A program made the position numbers and the translations under genes. From the NCBI GenBank assembly GCA_018676275.1, contig JABHFC010000038.1, positions 1 through 10,184 of the forward strand: 10,184 nt of DNA. Direction: 5' to 3'. This document shows, one piece after another, positions 7,286 to 10,184 of the stretch. The number at the start of each line of letters is the position of its first letter. The first letter of the stretch is position 1. Origin of the DNA: Gammaproteobacteria bacterium (GTDB taxonomy: Bacteria; Pseudomonadota; Gammaproteobacteria; Eutrophobiales; Eutrophobiaceae). The notes beneath the pieces are model-generated. The model searched no databases, was not told where the DNA came from, and was given only the letters and a program-made list of their open reading frames with translations.

Positions 7286-7294
7286 AGATCTGTG
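7275..7294. repeat. Short inverted repeat at the convergent gene ends
   Basis: CACAGA (7275-7280) and TCTGTG (7289-7294) flank an 8-nt loop spanning the end of gluQRS, 11 nt before the end of the convergent gene. It could be a weak bidirectional stop signal, but no U-run follows on either strand. Confidence 0.25.
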
Positions 7295-7305
7295 TCCGGG
7301 CAATC

Positions 7306-8421
7306 TTATTTGGTCAATTGTTTTTGTAATTCACAACGTTTTTCATAAGCTTCCCGCGCTATCAATACATCTTCGAGAAACCATGGCAATTCATCCAACC
7401 TGAGCGCCTGCGGACCATCGACCAGTGCTTTTTCCGGGGCAGGATGGAAATCAACCAGTATCATATTCGCACCAGCAATAACACCCTGTGCAGTACTGTG
7501 AAAGATATCCATAATATTATCCGGGGATTTATTCCTTGTTCCCACAGAATGCGAAGGATCAATGCAAACGGGCATACGTGTCAGTGTCTTTACAGATGGC
7601 ACATGTGAAAAGTCCACAAGGTTTCTATGCGGGTCACCATAATTAGTCTTCATCCCCCTCAGGCAGAAAATAACATTACGATTGCCCTCACTTGCCAGAT
7701 ATTCAGCAGCATTTAACGACTCTTCAAGGGTAATGCCAAAACCACGTTTCAACAAAACAGGAAATTTCTTTTGCCTGCCAACAGACTTCAGCAATTCGAA
7801 GTTCTGTGTGTTACGTGTACCAATTTGCAGCATAACGCCGGTGGGATTACCCGCTTGTTCCAGAGCTTCATTAATTTCTTCAATATGAGCATCATGGGTT
7901 ATTTCCATGGAAACCACTTTGATGTCGTACTTACCTGCCAGTTCAAACACATATGACAAACAGTCTTTACCATGGCCTTGAAATGAATATGGACTGGTTC
8001 GTGGTTTGTATGCGCCCATACGTGTACATTGCAGACCACTTTCCTGCAAAGCTTTCATCATGATTTCAACATGCTCTTTATTATCAACTGCGCATAAACC
8101 AGCGAAGACCTGCAAATTATCCTGACCAAAACGTACACCGTTATACTCAAAATGAGTATCGCGATCGTCATCTTTATGTCGACCAAGAATACGATACTCC
8201 CGGGAAACGCGTACAACCCGATCAACAACCTCATAGGCCTCCATTTCAGCCGTGTCAATTGGCATGGTATTCCCAACCAGGTAAATCTCCGTCAATGTTT
8301 GCTCTACACCTTGCTCATCATGTGTACGAATTTTAATGCCGGGCAATGTTTCCAGATGCGTCATGAACTTGGTGTAGGCCGGCTCGGTCTTGTTTGTGTC
8401 CGGGCGTAATATAACTATCAT
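7306..8421 (-). CDS. Type I-beta DAHP synthase family protein (3-deoxy-7-phosphoheptulonate synthase-like)
   Basis: DAHP synthase condenses phosphoenolpyruvate and erythrose 4-phosphate in the first step of the shikimate pathway. The 371-residue product has the I-beta layout: an N-terminal ferredoxin-like domain (MIVILRP to about residue 80, ending in VVRVSREYRILGRH) and a TIM barrel. Barrel signatures are KPRTSPYSFQG (139-149), QIGTRNTQNFELL (199-211), PVLLKRG (221-227), IDPSHSVG (287-294) and ALVDG (332-336). Predicted metal ligands are C110, H291, D324 and D335. Several signatures deviate from the family: GPC is GLC (108-110), CERG is CLRG (253-256), and the usual Glu of EVHP is D324 in DFHP. 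LRG-x-K-x-NY (254-261) resembles type I-alpha AroG. A good AAGGA ribosome binding site (8430-8434) precedes the ATG by 8 nt. It may be a functional DAHP synthase or a divergent paralogue with another aldol-type reaction, so I give no gene symbol. Confidence 0.85.
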   Translation of the reverse strand: MIVILRPDTNKTEPAYTKFMTHLETLPGIKIRTHDEQGVEQTLTEIYLVGNTMPIDTAEMEAYEVVDRVVRVSREYRILGRHKDDDRDTHFEYNGVRFGQDNLQVFAGLCAVDNKEHVEIMMKALQESGLQCTRMGAYKPRTSPYSFQGHGKDCLSYVFELAGKYDIKVVSMEITHDAHIEEINEALEQAGNPTGVMLQIGTRNTQNFELLKSVGRQKKFPVLLKRGFGITLEESLNAAEYLASEGNRNVIFCLRGMKTNYGDPHRNLVDFSHVPSVKTLTRMPVCIDPSHSVGTRNKSPDNIMDIFHSTAQGVIAGANMILVDFHPAPEKALVDGPQALRLDELPWFLEDVLIAREAYEKRCELQKQLTK

Positions 8422-8456
8422 TAATTCTGTCCTTCGTTAATCTTTTGTATTTCTAT

Positions 8457-8478
8457 TGTGCTGCGCGATCATAGCACA
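8457..8478. promoter_or_regulatory. Operator-like inverted repeat over the DAHP synthase-like promoter
   Basis: TGTGCT (8457-8462) and AGCACA (8473-8478) are exact inverted half-sites with a 10-nt spacer. The palindrome covers the predicted -10 element and start point of the minus-strand gene, a position typical of repressor binding. It is not a TyrR or LexA consensus. A regulator cannot be named. Confidence 0.4.
8468..8476 (-). promoter_or_regulatory. Extended -10 promoter of the DAHP synthase-like gene
   Basis: On the minus strand TGC-TATGAT (8476-8468) is an extended -10 element (TGn plus a hexamer matching TATAAT at five of six positions). There is no good -35 at 17 nt, which extended -10 promoters tolerate. 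The expected start is near 8461, giving a 40-nt leader. The discriminator just after the -10 is GC-rich (CGCGC), a trait often seen at promoters sensitive to ppGpp and DksA. Confidence 0.45.
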
Positions 8479-8498
8479 GCTTTTAGGCCGACCCACTT

Positions 8499-8507
8499 TG
8501 GTATAGT
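8499..8507 (+). promoter_or_regulatory. Candidate extended -10 promoter of the retropepsin-like gene
   Basis: TGG-TATAGT on the plus strand is an extended -10 with a hexamer matching five of six consensus positions, 82 nt before the ATG at 8589. No good -35 is present. It would leave a leader of about 75 nt and sits back-to-back with the minus-strand promoter at 8468-8476. Confidence 0.3.
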
Positions 8508-8588
8508 CAGTACCTTCTATTTCAACATCGCTGAAAATTAATATAGGATGCATGACTGTGCTAATCTGTTTATTGAATAATCGTTCAG

Positions 8589-9248
8589 ATGACAAAACAA
8601 GCTATGTATAGACTGCTTATCATTCCCCTGTTGCTACTATTTTACACAGGAAGCGTCCTTGCAATTGAAAATATCAATATTTTGGGTCTGTTTAAGAATA
8701 AAGTTATCCTCAAGGTAGATGGCAAGCAACGTATCCTGACAGTAGGCAAGAAATCACCTGAAGGTATCATGTTAATTAGCGCCAATAGCAGAGAAGCAGT
8801 TCTGGAAATTGATGGAGTACAAGACACTTATACTCTTGGTTCTCATATTGGTGGGAAATTTGAAAAGCCCAGCGGAGGAAAGATATCGACTATCGCTCCA
8901 GATGAACAGGGAATGTACTGGGTAAATGGCAGTATTAATGGTTTCCAGGTCGACTTTGTTGTTGATACCGGCGCAACTTTGATATCGATGAATAAACATC
9001 AGGCCAAACGAATTGGACTGGACTATAAATTGACAGGTAAGGAGGCAAGATCGAATACGGCCTCCGGTCTGAGTAAAATATTTATTGTAAAACTCGATAA
9101 AGTTAGAGTCGGTGATATCGAAATAGCCAATGTCGCCGGCGCAGTGCATGACAGTGATTTCCCAAAAGTTATATTACTGGGCAACACTTTTTTAAACAGG
9201 GTTAATATGAAGCGTGAAGGTAAAATTTTACAATTACAAGATCGTTAA
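8589..9248 (+). CDS. Retropepsin-like aspartic protease (clan AA, DTGA type), secreted or membrane-anchored
   Basis: Bacterial clan AA proteases are single-lobe relatives of retroviral pepsins, expected to act as dimers with one catalytic Asp per chain. The 219-residue product starts with a signal peptide or anchor: a hydrophobic stretch at 9-24 with a plausible cleavage site after VLA (25). A beta-rich region (about 29-90: ILGLFKNKVILKVDGKQR and onward) precedes the protease domain. The catalytic motif is VVDTGATLISM with D126-T127-G128-A129. The second conserved motif, expected in this family, is ILLGNTFLNRV (195-205). These features fit the TIGR02281 group. The periplasmic substrate is unknown. 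The start is not firm: the second Met at residue 6 (8604) is an alternative, and neither has a strong ribosome binding site. It is divergent from the DAHP synthase-like gene and 35 nt upstream of xni, so the two may be co-transcribed. Confidence 0.88.
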   Translation: MTKQAMYRLLIIPLLLLFYTGSVLAIENINILGLFKNKVILKVDGKQRILTVGKKSPEGIMLISANSREAVLEIDGVQDTYTLGSHIGGKFEKPSGGKISTIAPDEQGMYWVNGSINGFQVDFVVDTGATLISMNKHQAKRIGLDYKLTGKEARSNTASGLSKIFIVKLDKVRVGDIEIANVAGAVHDSDFPKVILLGNTFLNRVNMKREGKILQLQDR

Positions 9249-9283
9249 TCTTCTGCTGTATTTTTTATTCTGACGAATAAGTT

Positions 9284-10045
9284 ATGCACGTATTACTTAT
9301 AGATGGTTTCAATTTAGTCAGGCGAATATTTGAAGCTCGTCCACACGATGACAATATTGTCGAACCAGAAGTTATTGAAAGCGCGGCTCATTCGCTCAAA
9401 CGTGCTATGAAAGAACATAAACCCAGTCACGCCTGTTGTATTTTTGATAGTCATGAACCGACCTGGCGCCATGAACTATATCCGCAATATAAAGCTAATC
9501 GTAAACCCACACCTTCATCACTACTAAGAGCTATTCCTGATTTCGAGATTGCTTTTGATGAAATTGGCGTAAAAAGTATTTGTATTCCACACTACGAAGC
9601 CGACGATGTTATCGCCACACTGGCTAAAGGCCTCAGCAGAAAAAATGCCAATGCGACAATACTTTCAACAGATAAGAATTTTCTGCAACTGCTCGACAAT
9701 CAGATTAAAATCTACGATCACTTTAAAGAGAAAGAATATACAAAAGAATGGGTACTGGAGAAATACGGAGTGGCACATGAGCAACTAGTGGATTACTGGG
9801 CGCTCACTGGAGATTCAACAAACAATATCAAGGGTGTACCAAAAGTCGGTCCTAAAACAGCACAAAAGCTAATAGCATCTTACGGTTCTCTTGATGATCT
9901 GCTAAAAAATCCACCAAAGGACTTAACTGGTGAACGAATAACTAAATACAAGAATGATGCGGAAGACGCTAGAGACCTGGCTCAATTAAAAACAGATATC
10001 ACGCTTGGCATTAATTTAAACCAGTTTCGCTATCTGCCAACCTGA
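9284..10045 (+). CDS. xni: Xni/ExoIX-like 5'-3' exonuclease / flap endonuclease
   Basis: This is a stand-alone homologue of the 5'-nuclease domain of DNA polymerase I, involved in processing DNA flaps. The 253-residue length matches E. coli Xni (251). Conserved metal and active-site positions are D7 within LLIDGFN, D55 in IFDSHEPTWRHELYP, and E105, D107 and D108 in YEADD, followed by STDK (128-131). The helix-hairpin-helix is at about 182-199 (IKGVPKVGPKTAQKLI). In polymerase I nucleases the segment before it reads GDSSDN, with both Asp residues binding metal. Here it is GDSTNN, so D177 is kept and N180 replaces the second Asp. E. coli Xni lacks both, so this protein is intermediate. Confidence that it is a 5'-nuclease family protein is high; that it is the Xni orthologue is moderate. 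It is 35 nt downstream of the retropepsin-like gene and convergent with the gene at the right edge. Confidence 0.87.
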   Translation: MHVLLIDGFNLVRRIFEARPHDDNIVEPEVIESAAHSLKRAMKEHKPSHACCIFDSHEPTWRHELYPQYKANRKPTPSSLLRAIPDFEIAFDEIGVKSICIPHYEADDVIATLAKGLSRKNANATILSTDKNFLQLLDNQIKIYDHFKEKEYTKEWVLEKYGVAHEQLVDYWALTGDSTNNIKGVPKVGPKTAQKLIASYGSLDDLLKNPPKDLTGERITKYKNDAEDARDLAQLKTDITLGINLNQFRYLPT

Positions 10046-10058
10046 ACTTAGCTTAAGG

Positions 10059-10184
10059 TCATCCACACAATTCACCACGCACCTGGGGCATCATGATAAA
10101 TTTCCAGGGAGTAGGCATTCTTTCTTTAACTGCGACTTCAATAATGGCCGGCCCGTCCTTTTTGAATGCTAACTCCAGTTTTTC
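10059..10184 (-). CDS. C-terminal end of a protein resembling thiamine-pyrophosphate enzymes (partial)
   Basis: On the minus strand an open frame enters from the right edge and ends at a TGA at 10061-10059. It gives 41 residues, including LELAFKKDGPAIIEVAVKER and then MPTPWKFIMMPQVRGELCG. The pattern of an alpha helix followed by DGPAIIEV is the typical end of the C-terminal pyrophosphate-binding domain in acetolactate synthase-like and related TPP enzymes. The fragment is too short to choose a specific enzyme. It converges with xni, with 13 nt between the stops. Confidence 0.6.
   Translation of the reverse strand, partial: EKLELAFKKDGPAIIEVAVKERMPTPWKFIMMPQVRGELCG

Noticed and set aside
7275..7294. 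Bidirectional terminator between gluQRS and the DAHP synthase-like gene
   Set aside because: Only a 6-bp stem with no U-run on either strand, so it is listed only as a weak repeat.
8552..8611. 19-codon frame (ATG at 8552) overlapping the retropepsin start, considered as a leader peptide
   Set aside because: The only upstream AGGA is too close to the ATG, and the frame has no amino-acid run typical of attenuation.
8772..9149. 125-codon minus-strand frame over the retropepsin-like gene
   Set aside because: Antisense to the DTGA catalytic region, which is clearly coding on the plus strand.
35..10184. Mobile element, defence system, CRISPR or phage island
   Set aside because: All genes belong to core cellular families, spacers are short, and no direct-repeat arrays, transposase or integrase are visible.

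Overview
The window reads as a chromosomal core region of a gammaproteobacterium outside the Enterobacterales. The evidence is an smc-zipA(-ligA) cluster on the minus strand, divergent from cysZ, followed by the gammaproteobacterial pair dksA-gluQRS. E. coli keeps cysZ divergent from zipA-ligA but has no smc (it uses MukB); pseudomonads have smc-zipA-lig. This layout combines both and looks like the older arrangement. Base composition leans AT. I cannot name a genus. I see no rRNA, tRNA, CRISPR array, insertion sequence, integrase or phage gene.

Left part (1-4387, minus strand): smc, then zipA, then what is probably the first five codons of ligA at the window edge. These genes serve chromosome organisation, Z-ring anchoring at the membrane and DNA ligation. 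The spacer 4388-4671 separates smc from the plus-strand genes and carries the cysZ leader, with an exact TTGACA box, a 10-bp palindrome and a hairpin just before the ribosome binding site.

Middle part (4672-7285, plus strand): cysZ (sulfate uptake, TTG start), dksA with its own good sigma70-type promoter, and gluQRS (glutamyl-queuosine tRNA-Asp synthetase). DksA is the most unusual gene product here. A complete, canonical DksA core is preceded by about 135 residues of histone-H1-like, lysine-packed sequence that contains no acidic residue until position 132. The dksA-gluQRS spacer can fold into two mutually exclusive hairpins.

Right part (7286-10184): a minus-strand type I-beta DAHP synthase homologue with several altered active-site signature residues, an extended -10 promoter and an operator-like inverted repeat. 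Divergent from it is a periplasmic or membrane-anchored retropepsin-like (DTGA) protease. An Xni/ExoIX-like 5'-3' nuclease follows. The window closes with the C-terminal end of a minus-strand protein that resembles thiamine-pyrophosphate enzymes.

Most of the window is ordinary housekeeping content. I did not find a convincing multi-gene novel system. The best leads are the DksA tail, the altered DAHP synthase homologue with its promoter architecture, and the dksA-gluQRS alternative hairpins.
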